Positions 24,640 through 37,210 are shown, numbered from the stretch's first letter. The stretch is 64,000 nucleotides of DNA from Laguncularia racemosa (GCA_037954665.1 JBBMOL010000022.1:3720001-3784000); one strand, 5' to 3'. Program-made: numbers and translations. The notes: generated by a model from the sequence alone, not told the origin.

Positions 24640-25872
24640 TTATGTGCAAAGAAAAGCAACTCCTAGCTGAACAGGCCCAATTAGGAAGTCAACAGCTGAG
24701 TTTATCTGCAAATTTGAAAATTATGAAAAATCATTATCAAAACTCGTAATAATATTGAAGATGATGATGCAATAAAATTGACAAATGCTCAATCGATGTA
24801 TACTAGTTTACTTAATACACGGGAGATTTGATTTTATAAAATATGTTAACCTGTATGATTAAGATCCATTCATTTTGTATACATGCATAAGCATTATGTG
24901 TTAAATTGATTGTGGAATAATTTAAAAGAGAAGAAAATTACATATTATCTATCTCTTGGTGGCAGTTATCAAGATTAATAGACAAGAACAAAGATTTCCA
25001 CTTTTGCTATAAGTCCTTTTATTTTTCACTTTATTTGATCAATATTCTCTTTTTATCACATTCCAATATAAACGGAAAAACGATGTCCCATTTTTAAGAT
25101 CGAAATCACCTTTCTCATTTCAACAACGGAAAATAAAAATTAAAAATTAGACTTGCTTTATTTTATTTCATTTTCTAACGACTGGTTTACCATGTCTATT
25201 GCAACCTGGGATTCATTTTTATTTCCATTCATATTCCACCCCTCAATTGTTGGCCTGGTATGTTTAAGGGTTGCACCATTGACTCTACATACCAGAAAAA
25301 AGATATTGTATTGCAGTGTGCCCATGACCACCCCAACTGCTCCAATGATTAGTCCCAAGATACTTTGTGGTATGATCTTCCAGTCATCGGGATAGTGACA
25401 CTTCAAAGAGTCAAAATTGGATATAAAGGTGAAATTATAGAAAAAGTTTTGGCTCAATAACATAGAGGATAAATGTAATTCCTTAGTTTTATTTTTTGTG
25501 CTTATAAAATTTGTTCTTCTTCTATAAAAAGGTATGATTGGAGAAAACAACAACTACTGCTACAGAAGCTAGCCTTTTTTTCCTCAGACCACTTTTCTTA
25601 CTCATTTTAATCATAAAAAGCACTTATCTCTTTTGGATTAGCACAATTATTTAGGACGCTTATATGCAGGAAAAGGTTATTAAGTTGCTATATAACTTTT
25701 TGTCTTGATTAAGAAAGAATTATTTCTATATGTAATCTCGTATAATGGGTTATATGAAGAAGACCAACCAGACAAAACCAATTTTTATCTTTTGATTTTT
25801 TTTTAATTTTTGCTTAAAAATTGCAGAATTCATTATGTTTTAAAAAGTTTAATAGGATGGCAAGAGAATGGA

Positions 25873-27760
25873 TGTAATGTCCCGAAAATTTTGAAAAACT
25901 ATAAAAAAATTAAAGAAAATAAGTAAAATAATAAATACTTCTAGGTTGAGGTAGCCAGAATAACAATTTCGTAATACTAAAAATTTTGAGAAATTTATAA
26001 CGAAAAATTTAAAACGTTGCGATGCAATAATATTATTTTAATAATTTACGAATAACCAAAAACTTATGAAAATTAATAATAAGCTTTAAAAATAGAAAAA
26101 AATGAGGAAGACATAAGATTTATTTGATAAATATAACAAACAATGAGAAATAGATATTAAAACAATTGGAAAGAATAACCATATGCAAAGAAAAAGGATA
26201 ATGAACGTAGCATTTCAAATTCTATGAAATATATTATTAAATAAATGTAGGAAGCAAAGTAATTGGAAAATATCCGTATATAGGTAAATAAAAAAATAAA
26301 TAAATATATAAATAAAAACAATTGTAAGTCCTAATTTTAGTTTGTGTAATTTAAATTAAAAGAATAAATTCCTTAAAACATAAATTTCGAACAATATTAG
26401 GTTAAATAATGAAATTAATTGAAACTATAGATTTAAGAATTTCAAATGAAAATTTAGAATAAATATTTATGTCCAAAATAATCAAATTAGCTTAGACGTA
26501 AAGTTTTGTAATAAAATACTAAAAATTTAAAATTTAAAAATATTGTCGTACACGCACAAAATATTAAAATATAAATAATTATAATATAAAATATAATATA
26601 ATATTAATATATATATATTGGAAAGGGGCAACAAGTCTTGAAAAAAAATTATAAATAATTATAATATAAAATATAATATTATATATATATATAGGAAAAA
26701 GGGGTGGTGTGAATAGCGGAAAGAGAAGAAAGCTCTAGAAAGTAAAGAGGGGAGACAAGACAGCGAGAGAATGGGAGAAAAGAGGGAAAAGAAAAATTGA
26801 AGAAAAAAATTCATAACTTTCGTATATGACCTCCGATCAACGATTCGTGACCACCAGTGTATTTTTTGAAGTGAGTGCAACTCAACTAGATCAATTTTAT
26901 ACAAAACAAATTTAATTTTCAAAATTTAAATACAATATCAAATCATATCAAAATTAGTATTTAGCTTAGAAAATTTTAGAATAACTAGAAATATACTAGG
27001 TAGAAGTATTTTGAGCAAGAATAGCATGTAATAGTATAACTTTGGTGTATTTTAAGGGAAACTAATTTGTCCAAATCGTTATATATAGATATAGATACAG
27101 ATATAGGATCGGCGAGGAGAGGAAGGGTGCCAGCGTGGGGAAGGGGAAAGGAAAAAGGGAAAGGAGTCTAACAGGGAAAAAGGAAAGAGAAAGAAATTAA
27201 AAAAAAATGGGGGGGGAGGGGGTGGCGCAAAAACATGTATTTGGTGTTTGGTATGATTTAATAACTTGATTTGAAATTGCTTATGTGTGTGTAACATTGA
27301 AAGTATGACACTCCCATTCATTGAGTAATAGTGTGCTCACCCTTCCACAAACTATTTTGTAGGTAAAATTATAAAAGCTTAGGATGGGATAAGATGTAAA
27401 GGCTCGAGAGTTTTTTTGAAGCCAAGAACGATAAAGTAAGAGTTGCGAATGATAGATTATTTAGATGAAATGTTATTTTAGGACCTTAATGTAAAAATTG
27501 AATTTGTGAAACTTAGAATTTTATTCCATTTTACTAGTTGGTAGGGAATATTGACTCTCTATGATCATAGTTGACTGTGGGATATGGAATCCATAGTTAT
27601 ATTTTATTATATAATTATATGTAATATGATCAGTTGTAAATATAATTAATTAGTTAAAGTCTTACGATCTCTAGCATGTAAGATGATTATCATGTAACGG
27701 GTGTACATGTGTCATGATAATTTTTAGTGAAAACTTCCAGGCCCCCTTTGGGGCGTGACA
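25873..27760 (+). repeat. Solo LTR with perfect 5-bp target duplication
   Basis: Starts TGTAATGTCCCGAAAATT and ends ggccccctttggggcgtgac then a (TG...CA), 1888 bp. It is flanked by ATGGA at 25868-25872 and ATGGA at 27761-27765. No internal element sequence is present, so this is a solo LTR left by LTR-LTR recombination. Its 3' third (27240-27640) matches 39650-40060. A G-rich run (ggggggggaggggg) lies near 27207. Confidence 0.9.
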
Positions 27761-28217
27761 ATGGAGATGGCTGTGAATCTGATTGCGTTTGTTGCGCTCA
27801 CCGAGCAAACAATGAATGAAATTATTCAAAAATACAAAACAAACAGGAACAATGCCCATATATAAAAACGTATTTGTTGGTGCCTATTAGAATCCAAAGC
27901 ACAGGGTCATGATAAAAAACCATATAAAAAACCCAAGACAATGCCCCATAGAACTCCAATCCAATTATCAATGGTTGTTCTACTGTTAGTATCAGTGATG
28001 GCCACATACTTGTTGGTAAATTTGACATCTTACTCCTCGCAACCTAAGGGAACTAATGGCACATAAACCTAAGCTCAAGGTTGAGTATAAATGGTAAAAT
28101 TCTAGAGAAAAGGTGGTAGCCAATGGTAGGTGTTTCTAGAGAGAGAAAATGTGAGATTGGGTGTTCTTAAGCTTCTAAAACATGAATTTCTAACCCCTTT
28201 GGTGTTTCCTAAGCTCC

Positions 28218-28226
28218 CTTTTATAG
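28218..28226 (-). promoter_or_regulatory. TATA box, repeat unit 1
   Basis: Minus CTATAAAAG, the innermost of three copies in the triplicated LTR promoter. Confidence 0.45.
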
Positions 28227-28575
28227 TGGTGCAAGGTAAATTAAATTTAGAGTTTAGGATAAGGTTGAATCATGGTTAGCCGAATTTAAGGGATTTCAAT
28301 TTTTTTATATATGATTTGTTTGTTTTTTCTTGTTAAAATTGTTGTTTATCGATCTTTCGGTTGAATGTAAATGGATTTGCATGGAAAAATCGGTTTAGGT
28401 GAGTTAGATTTGTCGTTATCCGGCCATTTTTCTCCTCCTAAGTCATCGGCCAAAGGTTGAAGATAATCACATACGAGGCACATGATGTCTCCATCTAAGC
28501 ATGTGCTGCCACATGTCTACCTAGAGGAAGAAAAAGGAAAATGGCACAAAGTGCATCGAGTGTTTCCTGAACTCC

Positions 28576-28584
28576 CTTTTATAG
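28576..28584 (-). promoter_or_regulatory. TATA box, repeat unit 2
   Basis: Minus CTATAAAAG, the middle copy, identical to that in unit 1. Confidence 0.45.
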
Positions 28585-28937
28585 TGGTGCAACACAAATT
28601 ACATTTAGAACTTAGGATAAGGTTGAATCATGGTTGGCCAAATTTAAGGGATAAACTCCATTTTTTTTTAATTCGATTTGTTTGTTTTTTCTTGTTAAAA
28701 TTGTTGTTTATCAATCTTTCGGTTGAATGTTAATGGATTTGCATGGAAAAATCGGTTTGGGCGAGTTAGATTCATCGTTATCCGGCCATTTTTCTCCTCC
28801 TAGGTCGCCGGCCAAAGGTTAAAGATGATCACGTTTGAGGCACATGACGCCTTCCATTCAATTACATGTTGTCATGTGTCCACCTAAGAGAAGAAAAAAG
28901 AAAATGGCATAAAGTGCCTCGAGTGTTTCCTAAACTC

Positions 28938-28946
28938 CTTTTATAG
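28938..28946 (-). promoter_or_regulatory. TATA box, repeat unit 3
   Basis: Minus CTATAAAAG. At about 720 bp from the LTR start it is the copy that matches the TATA position of the other Tat LTRs, so it is probably the ancestral one. Confidence 0.5.
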
Positions 28947-29662
28947 CAGTGCAAGGCGAATCACATTTAGAGCTTAGGATAAGGTTGAATCGTGGTAGGC
29001 CAAATTTAAGGGATAAACTCCATTTTTTTTATTTGATTTGTTTGTTTTTTCTTGTTAAAATTGTTGTTTATTGATCTTTTAGTTGAATGTTAATGGATTT
29101 GCATGGAAAAATCAGTTTGGGCGAGTTAGATTTGTCGTTATCCGATCGTTTTTCTCCTCTTAGGTCGTCGGTCGAAGGTTAAAGATGATCAAGTGTGAGA
29201 CACATGGCGCCTTCCATCCAATCATGTGCTACCACGTGTCCACCTAGAGGAAGAAAAAAGAAAATGGCACAAAGTGCCTTAGGTGGGATTCTAACTCACG
29301 ACCTACCCTTTCCCCACGCGCACTAGACCAACATGCAAACTAGTTGAGTCAGCTCATTTCTCAGTTTATTGTTGCACTTAAATTACATATAAACTAACGG
29401 TCTTGATTGATTTTTATTGATTTAAGGTTCCCGAACTTAATTTAGAGTCTCATTTTTCCTCATTTTTATTGAAAATATCCACAATTTTTATCAATTTTTG
29501 TTATTTGTTATTTTTTATAATTTCAAAAGTTTTTTCATTTACTTATATTTTTATTCAATTTTTCTTAAAACCAAGCTCTTTATTACTTTTATTTTTATTT
29601 ATTTATTTTTTATTTATGTTTTTTAAACAAATCTAGATGAGGGCAAAAATGAGATATCTACA

Positions 29663-30046
29663 TAAAGGAACTATTGATTTTAGTGCAAAATATTCAAGAA
29701 GTGAGAATTTCAAGCTTGAAGGATTTTCTTATTGTGATTGAGCTAGATCAATGGATGATATGAGGAGCACAACAAGTTAGTGTTCAACCTTGGATCTAGT
29801 GTGATTAATCGGTGTTCAATCAAGCAAGAGAACATAGCCCAAAGCATTGCTAAATCCAAGTTTGTGGCTACAAATGCTAATGTAAATCATATAGTTTGGC
29901 TAAAGAAATTATAGATAGATTTGAAGATGATGCAATCAAAACCAACTCATATTTTTGTTGATAATCAAGCTGCAGTTTCCATTTCCTTCAATCCTAAATT
30001 TCATAGAAAGACTAAGCACTTTAAGCTTAAGTTCTATTACTTGAAC
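29663..30046 (+). pseudogene. Ty1/copia RNase H fragment
   Basis: A plus frame reads INRCSIKQENIAQSIAKSKF, ATNANVNHIVWLKKL, stop, then 'IFVDNQAAVSISFNPKFHRK', TKHFKLKFYYL. This is the C-terminal half of copia RNase H (family: WCS.KQ..VAQS..EAE, VDNQAA..I..NP..H.KTKH). The catalytic Asp of VDNQAA is kept. The 5' side is replaced by the Tat LTR, and the 3' side joins SWEET-like sequence at 30047. Confidence 0.7.
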
Positions 30047-30260
30047 CTGTTGGTATATCTGATAGCATGAACCTGCACACAACTGAAAAGACATGTATGT
30101 TATTATGAAGTGTATCGAACCCCTCCATAAATAACATGAATTTACGAAGCATGTTTAAATTATTAGGGGCTGAGGGTGCTTCTTAATGGTGAAAGGCAAA
30201 TCTCTACCAAAGCCAATCCATTGCTGTCAACCGTCTCTCCTAAAAAACACTGACGATATT

Positions 30261-32249
30261 ATTATGTCTACGTGGTTCTTCGGAGTTTACGCCGAGATAT
30301 GTGTGAGACGGTGTCCACAGACATGCCATGGAATGGAAACAACAACTAATACATGTTTACACGTCAGCAAGTGTACAAGGGTAATTATTCAAGACAAAGA
30401 ATAATTGAGTATTATATGCAATATGTTATATTTGTATGATATATACATACTAATAGGAATTTAACATATATAATTTTATAATAAACAAATGATAATTAAT
30501 TTAAAATTATCTATTTTACTATCATATATATATAAATTTTATTATACATTAAATCTTTTTTCTAATTATAGAAAGATGTAAGACTTTTTTTTAAGATGGG
30601 TGTCAAACGCAATTTTTTTTTAGTAATTACAATTAAGGATTTAAATCTAATTCACTCAACTTAAAAATCATTATTTACATAACTATACTATGATAACCGT
30701 GGATCAAAATGCAAAATTTACGTATAATAAATTAAAATGAATCTTTTCAAATATTTTAAGTAAAATTATAAAATTTAATGGTTAAGATGGTTTAAAATTT
30801 ATAAATATATTATAATATTTTTATAATGCTATTCTCTTTTTTTCATACAATAATTTATTAGCATCTGGAAAAGTGCGTGACGCAGACATGTTTGTCAGGT
30901 TACTGTTCCTGACAGCTAATGCGCGATCCTATGTAAGCACGTGCACTGTAAATCTGTAAAGAAATGCCATGGAAGCACTGTGATTTTGCAGGGAAATGCA
31001 TGTAGAATGGAATAATTCCTGTCCGATTGACCGATGGTTTCGATAACGCACCCTTTTTCTTTTAGGCACGGACTGAAATGTAATTAAATGAACATAAGCC
31101 AAGGGCTGAAATGTAATTTTAACATGCCTTGACTCTAGCCATCGCAAGTCGGTATCGCAGGCCCCACCGGTACAACTAGGCCAATGAAATTGGAAGTTGA
31201 GTTTGCTGTAGAGCTGAGCTGGACAGAAGCCGAAAGGGAAGGAAAGATATGCTTACGGGGTGTTGTCAGAGGGCTATTCTTCTACTGGTTCGGCGGGCGA
31301 CTCGGCGAATCAAACAACGGCCGATGAAATTGGAGAGAGGTAGTCTAGACCCAAACAACGCCATGAAATTGGAGGAAAATTCTGTTCAACCGTGCGAAAT
31401 GAATTTGGAGGAAGATTATAAAGGAATGCTGTAAAATAATATATATATATATATATATTAAATTTGTCAAATAATATATTCAAAAAAATTATTTAAAAAT
31501 AGATCGTAAAGGCATAAACTTGAAACTGTCTTTAGTGTAATTTATTATTATTATTATTATTAATTTTTTTATGAAAAATCATATAAAGAAAAATAATTTT
31601 TTTAAAAAAATAAAAATTTACATAAAGAATAACAAAAAAAATAATTTTATTAGTGTATAATAAATGGATGTAGTGTACTATAGAGTGGAGTCTAGTAAAT
31701 CGATAAATTATTTATACAAATTAACATTATCTAACATTATCTAATATATTTGGTGATTATTAAAAAAGTTTACAAACAACTATATAAGAAAATATAAAAG
31801 GGTAGAAGAATTACCAAAATCTATGAAAGAAATACAAAATGTTAAAAAACATAATAAAATAATTTATTATAAAATATTAAGAAATTACAACATCCATGAA
31901 AGATCTTTATTCTACAGCATTAAAACAAAGTAGATAAAATGGTCAAGCTTCATCTAATCTGCACAAGGGAAATAGAAAATATTAACATTGTACAGACAAT
32001 GATTTGATATCATAAATGTGCAAGGGTAAGCTAAGATTCAACAAATTATGTGTATGATTATTCATCATATACCATTATTGTGTGAACGTAGGCAAGTTCT
32101 TCTATTATGGCATTCCCTTCAATAAAGTCCACACGTGATCTTATCTGGATGCTTCATAATGTTCATCTTCATATGGTATCTTTTTCATTTTGGTTTCCCC
32201 TTTTTCTATGTAAGGTTTAGTCTTGAATAGAGTAATAGAAATTGTACCG
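30261..32249. other. Mostly non-coding; short plus frame with repeated MKLE coding units
   Basis: 30420-30850 is very AT-rich. 30930-31440 is more balanced in base composition and may be upstream sequence of SWEET-like copy 1 (minus). A 61-codon plus frame (31249-31434) has no known domain; four 'atgaaattggag'-like units occur at about 31184, 31323, 31366 and 31398. (TA)n lies at 31438-31459. 31460-32249 is AT-rich with no recognisable feature until copia RT sequence begins. Confidence 0.35.
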
Positions 32250-33225
32250 GCTCCCAATCGAAAGCATTTTAGGTTTGTCTTAAGAGACCTATATCAACAA
32301 AGTTTTTGAGATATTTTGGATGAAAGATTGTTCACCAAATGTAGCACCCATTATAAAGGGTAATAAATTCACCTTAAACCAATGCCCAAAAAATGAGCTT
32401 GAGTGGGAACAAATGAAAAACATCCCATATGCATCAGCTATAAGAAGCCTAATGTATGCTCAAGTTTATACCAGACCTGACATTACATTTGTTGTCAGGA
32501 TGCTAGCGAGATATTAGAATAATCTAGGTATTAACTATTAGAGAGCTGCAAAGAAGGTAATGAGATATCTTCAAGAAATAAAGGATTACATGCTCCCTGT
32601 ATAGATGGACTGACAATTTGGAGGTTATTGGATATTCTAATGTTAACTTTGCTGGTTGTGTTGATTCATGCAAATCAACATCTGGTTACATTTTCATGCT
32701 TATCGATGGAGCCATGTCTTGGAAGAGTGTAAAGTAGACCCTAATTGCTACTTCCATTATAGAGGCTAAGTTCGTACCTTGTTTGGAGGCTACCTCACAT
32801 GGTGTATGGTTGAAGAGTTTCATGTCTAGGCTTAGAATTGTTGATTCTATTTCTAAGCCATTGAGATTGTATTGTGATAACTCAACTGTTGTATTTATAG
32901 CTAAGAATAATAAGAGTGGTAGTCAGAGTAAGCAAGGTTGTCAAAATCGCGATTTTACGTAGAATCGCTAGGGGGTTCGGAGAATCGAAACGTAGAAACA
33001 TAAGTTTTTATAACCTTTGTAATTAATTCCAAATATTGTAAATTTACTGAAGTAGTCATTAAAAAATATAATGGATAATAGAAATAAAGAAATTCAACAT
33101 ATATTTTGGTCATAAATCGTAATAAAAGTCATAATATAAACAATCAAGCATAAGTTATGCAATATAGATAATTAACCACAAGTCCCAATAAAAGTTATGA
33201 ATTCATAAATCATAATACGAAATAA

Positions 33226-35815
33226 TTAAAATAAATCATCACAATTTCCACCATCTTTTCCATCTATATCACCATCATCATCTACATCTTCATCATCTTC
33301 TTCTTCACCAATATCAACATCATCATGAGTTGTACTGCTACCAATGATTTCCATATCCTCTAATTCCAAATCTTTTAAAGTTCCCATTTGCATTTTAGCT
33401 TCAACTTCATCAATATCATGAATGTTCAAATCATCTAGGATTGGGGGCTTACTTCCAGGACTCTCTAAATTCACATAAGCATCAATTTTCTCCTCCTCCT
33501 CCTCATCTTTTTCTTCACCCCTTGCACTTCGAAATATATGCAACACACCCTTATTCTCATTTAATGAGTTAACCACATTCTCTTCTTCAACTATCCATTC
33601 ATCATCAGATGAGAGATCTTCAACAGTGAAAGTAGAAGTGTTAGCAATGCATCTTTCTTTCTTATTTCTTAATTTCAAGTTATGCATTACAAACATTAAA
33701 TCATTCATCTTTTGTTGATGCAACCTATTCCTCTTTTTGGTATGGACCTGAAAATGAAAAAGGTTATATATAAATATAACTTTATAAAATTTATAATCCT
33801 AATAATAACATATAAGATCAAATAAAAGAACTATTTATAACATACCATTTCAAATGCACTCCAGTTACGCTCACAACCTGAAGAACTACAAGTTAAACTT
33901 AAAACACAAATAACAAACTTTTGTAATTCTGGGCATTCATCTCCATATGAATCTCACCATTTAGCAGGAGTTTTTTGTCTCTTGCTAACCTTGCAGCTTC
34001 AATACCAAATAGTCCATTAGCATCCTTAAATCTTTCAAGCTATATATCAATCTTACACCTTTCAGTTCGATTAGAAGCCATATGCTTTATGCAACCATAA
34101 TCCAATCTTAACATTAATATCAACTTTAAAATTGGGAATATAATGGTAATAGAGATTCAAATAATAAGCCGCAGCATGCAATCTATAAAGTTGATGCTCC
34201 CATCTCTTGTTAATAATCTTGAAGATAGGTCTATAACTACATTTAATAAATATGATTTTAATTTACAAATGAGCATTTAAAATGAACATTAAAGTAATAT
34301 ATATATATATATATATAGCTAATAAGTTGAAATATTACCTTTTCTTCACATCGTTGAAATTTGTTTTAATTTTTTCCTTAGCACAATCCATTTCTGGATA
34401 AATGAAACCCATAGCTGGTTGTTCATAAGAATCCACTAATCTAAGCACTCTAATAAGGGGAAATGCTACTTTAAGGCAAGTAATAATATTCTTCAAAAAC
34501 CTACTATCTAAAGCCACTTGTTGAATCCGCTTTTCATCACTTATGGTCGAGTACTTACATGATTTCCAGTGACTTGAAGTGAACATCATCATCAATGCAC
34601 CTTTCAACTCACTAAGGCAACCTAATATCAAATAGAAAGTGGCGAAACGAATTGCACTGGGTCTAATCAAGTCCCTTCCTTCAGTGTATCTCCTCAAGAT
34701 TGAGATAATATAGTCTTGGAATAAATATATGTAGTAATTCGCCTCACTTTTGCAATTGTCCCCTGATGGATCTTCAAATTCTTCTCAAAGTCTTCCAAAA
34801 TCAAATCAATACAATATGCTGCACAAGGTGTCCAATATAAGCATTTTCTTTTTTCTATCAATTTTTCCCTATTGCTTTATAATTTGTAGCATTATCTGTG
34901 ATTACTTGTATGACATTCTCCTCTCCAACCATCTTTACAATATCATCTAACATTGCAAAAACTTTGTTAGTTGTCTTGGATACATCAAAAGCATATATAG
35001 ACGACAAGAAGACCGTTCCTTTGGGGCTATTCACTAAGAAATTGCATATGGATTGCCTCTTTCTATTAGTCTATGCATCAAACATAATAGAGTAACTTGT
35101 TTTTTTTCCATTCAGCTTTGTAGTCTTCAAGTAATTCCATTGTTCGAACTACTTCGTTCTTCAAACAAGTCACCTGCAGCTCATGATAAGAAAGAGGTGT
35201 GAGCCCACAACCATATCGACCAACCACCTGAAGCATCTTGGCAAACTCTGGATTTTTTACATAGTTAAATGGAATTACACTAGTATAAAAAAACGAGCAA
35301 TTTGTTGGCAGCATTCTTCTTTCAGATCATTCTTTATGAATTGGTTAATTGTACCTTAGATTGCCCGTGTTTTACTTCCACCAATTTTTTTTTTCTTTTT
35401 TAGGAAATAATCCATTTAATTCCTTTCTTCTTTTTTTTGTATGGATGTCTACTCTACCTCATCATTGTCATCATCAGAATCTTTAATGCTATGAATTTGC
35501 TTTCTTTTCATTTCTGATATTTTGGCTGCTTTCAGCAACATTGTTAACATTTGAGATTTTACTTCATCCGGGACACTACTACATGGCTCTACATCTTTAC
35601 GTGCACAACCTAAGTGATTCTTGAATCTATAAATGCCTCCACTAACTACTTTGCTACAATACTTGCATTTTACTTTTTTCCCATTATTATCTACATCAAT
35701 TCCATGCTTCCAACTAATACTGGATCTACTTCCAAATGCATTTTTCCTTTTAAAGCTCTCTTTAGATGATTTGGAAGATGAAATTTCAACTCAACCACTA
35801 CTTAAAATCCTATAA
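33226..35815 (-). pseudogene. hAT transposase (BED zinc finger, DUF659, hAT dimerisation), broken
   Basis: The enzyme would cut and rejoin element ends. In order on the minus strand: BED finger near 35725-35535 (SWKHGIDVDNNGKK, KCKYCSKVVSGGIYRFKNH); DUF659 at 35314-35080 (IPFNYVKNPEFAKMLQVVGR, LTPLSYHELQV) and near 35040-34860 (FLVNSPKGTVFL, VIQVITDNATNY with the second catalytic Asp); middle part 34697-34335 (RRYTEGRDLIRPSAIRFATF, LKNIITCLKVAFPLIRVL, MGFIYPEMDCAKEKI) ending at a possible GT donor; dimerisation domain near 33960-33846 (CPELQKFVICVLSLTCSSSG, CERNWSAFEM), then a GTATGT...TTTTCAG intron to the last exon 33747-33226 (HTKKRNRLHQQKMNDL and a long acidic tail). Stops and frame changes occur in the first and dimerisation parts. 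Confidence 0.85.
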
Positions 35816-37210
35816 AAAAAATAAACTAAAGAGTAAAAACAAAAATTGGTGATAATAGGGAATGAGGTTATAATTATGACCTTTGTATTGACCAAGAGTA
35901 ATAGTGAATTCCTAGATGAAGATTATCATGAAATGTAATTAACAATACATGCGTAGTTGATAGTAATGGTACCCCACATCGTTATGGAACATCACTATTT
36001 TAGAAGTTCAAGGGTAAAAGCAAGTTGCTATTCACTAGAAGCCTCTTACACTACAGTAATTAGGATGATGAGGTATTTTAATATCTCTTAATAGATGCAT
36101 TGAATTATTCGAATGTGCATCGAATGGACTCCACCTATAGGAATATAAAAGTGGTACTACCTTTAGCAAAAGCTAATGGGTACTTTTCTTATAATAAGCA
36201 TTCATGAAGTTGGGATGAATACAAGACATTTGTAAGTGCCATTAGTATGAAATCCACATAATTGGTTTTTGTTGTGATTAGCCTTGTGACATTTCCATAT
36301 GTGACATAAGGTGTTAGAGTTCAAGAAAAAAGTTACCTAACACCGTGTTACAACCTTGAATAATTTACATTAAGGAGTGGTTTAAGTCTAATGATACCTT
36401 TATTTGTATATTTCAATATTTTGGTATTGATGACTGGCATAGGAATCTATGGGGGGGATGTTGTATAGACTACCAATTATAAGTTTAGAATCATTTTACA
36501 CATGTTTAGATGAATTTAAAATGTACTTGGAACTCGTTATTATTCTAAAGTGATGCTAAGATCAAGTGTTGAGTGAAAATTTTAATTTTTAGCTTACCTA
36601 CGTATTTGTTCAAATGTTCTTGGTTATTCTTGGCGACATTTAAATGAAGTATGCTAGATACAATCATTCTCACAGCATTGAGATTCAATGTAAAGCTAGT
36701 GATCAAGATTCAAGAATATCTAAATTAACCAAATGGATGGCAACTGCAAAAACATAAGTTTAACCTACAAGAAATGGGATTACGATTATTACCAATAGAT
36801 CAGCTAGTAATTATACTCCACCCGTTTTCTAAATAGTATTGCACACAACATTGGCATCGCACAATCCGCGCTTGTATGAAGTAAATTACATAGAAAGCTA
36901 GTCAACAATCTAATTTTGATTTGACAAAAATTGCACAGGACAAGGGATTGTTGCTACATACTCAAGAAAATACCCATAGGCCATCAACAAAAATACCCAT
37001 ATATGAAAATATGATAAATACCCAAACGCATCTAGTAGAACAATACCCATAAATGAAAATAGTAAATAACAATTAACCAAGACCAGAACTAGAGAAGGAC
37101 AAAACCTGAGTGAGAAGTAAACTCTAAACTGATTGAATTACATAAGAAGTGAGGAGATGAAGGCTAAAGGTTGAACTTGAACGGAATGGAGTTCAAGTTG
37201 TAGAAGATGA
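35816..37210. other. hAT 5' region with no assigned content
   Basis: Lies between the BED exon and the tandem duplication. The stretch 36000-36460 ends in ctatgggggggatgttgtat, which looks like a polypurine tract plus LTR start (TGTTGTATAGAC), so an LTR element tail may sit here, but no second end or coding motif was found. 36800-37100 has AT-rich text with repeated 'aaaatacccat' phrases. Confidence 0.3.

Larger units (their letters stand above)
28202..29283 (-). repeat. Three tandem repeats of about 360 bp, each with a TATA box
   Basis: Units start at 28202, 28560 and 28923 (plus-strand gtgtttcct) with periods of 358 and 363 bp. Each holds cttttatag (minus CTATAAAAG), a 'gataaggttgaatc' block, 'gtttgttttttcttgttaaa', 'ttgcatggaaaaatc', 'tctcctcctaagtc' and, except for small changes, the hairpin 'ggcacaaagtgcc'. 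Differences between units are mostly single bases. Confidence 0.85.
28030..29662 (-). repeat. Tat-type LTR, left-truncated, with three tandem promoter copies
   Basis: The right end gagggcaaaaatgagatatc..taca matches the outer end of the other Tat LTRs, and the tRNA-like segment (29285-29360) and GGCACAAAGTGCC hairpin sit in the usual place. The left boundary is approximate: sequence resembling LTR R/U5 fades out near 28030. Internal element sequence is absent; a copia RNase H fragment follows directly at 29663. Confidence 0.65.
24640..30260 (-). pseudogene. SWEET-like (MtN3/saliva) sugar transporter pseudogene, copy 1, cut by transposons
   Basis: Pieces on the minus strand line up with the exon plan of plant SWEETs, small seven-helix sugar uniporters. 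Last exon 24705-24640 (after a gcag acceptor): INSAVDFLIGPVQLGVAFLC then stop, like the family's IPN..G...G..QL motif. Preceding exon 25400-25293 (36 codons, AG acceptor, GTATGT donor, phase 0) ends GVVMGTLQYNIFFL, like the helix 6 end. First-repeat exon 28028-27822: TVEQPLIIGLEFYGALSWVF, HDPVLWILIGTN, with W and N spaced as in MtN3 repeats, then an ERNKRNQI loop. 30260-30047 matches the first exon and intron of copy 2. A solo LTR sits in the loop exon, and a copia/Tat block at 28030-30046 cuts the 5' part. The start codon is not conserved and the second-repeat core is missing. The SWEET call is moderate; another membrane protein is possible. Confidence 0.5.
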
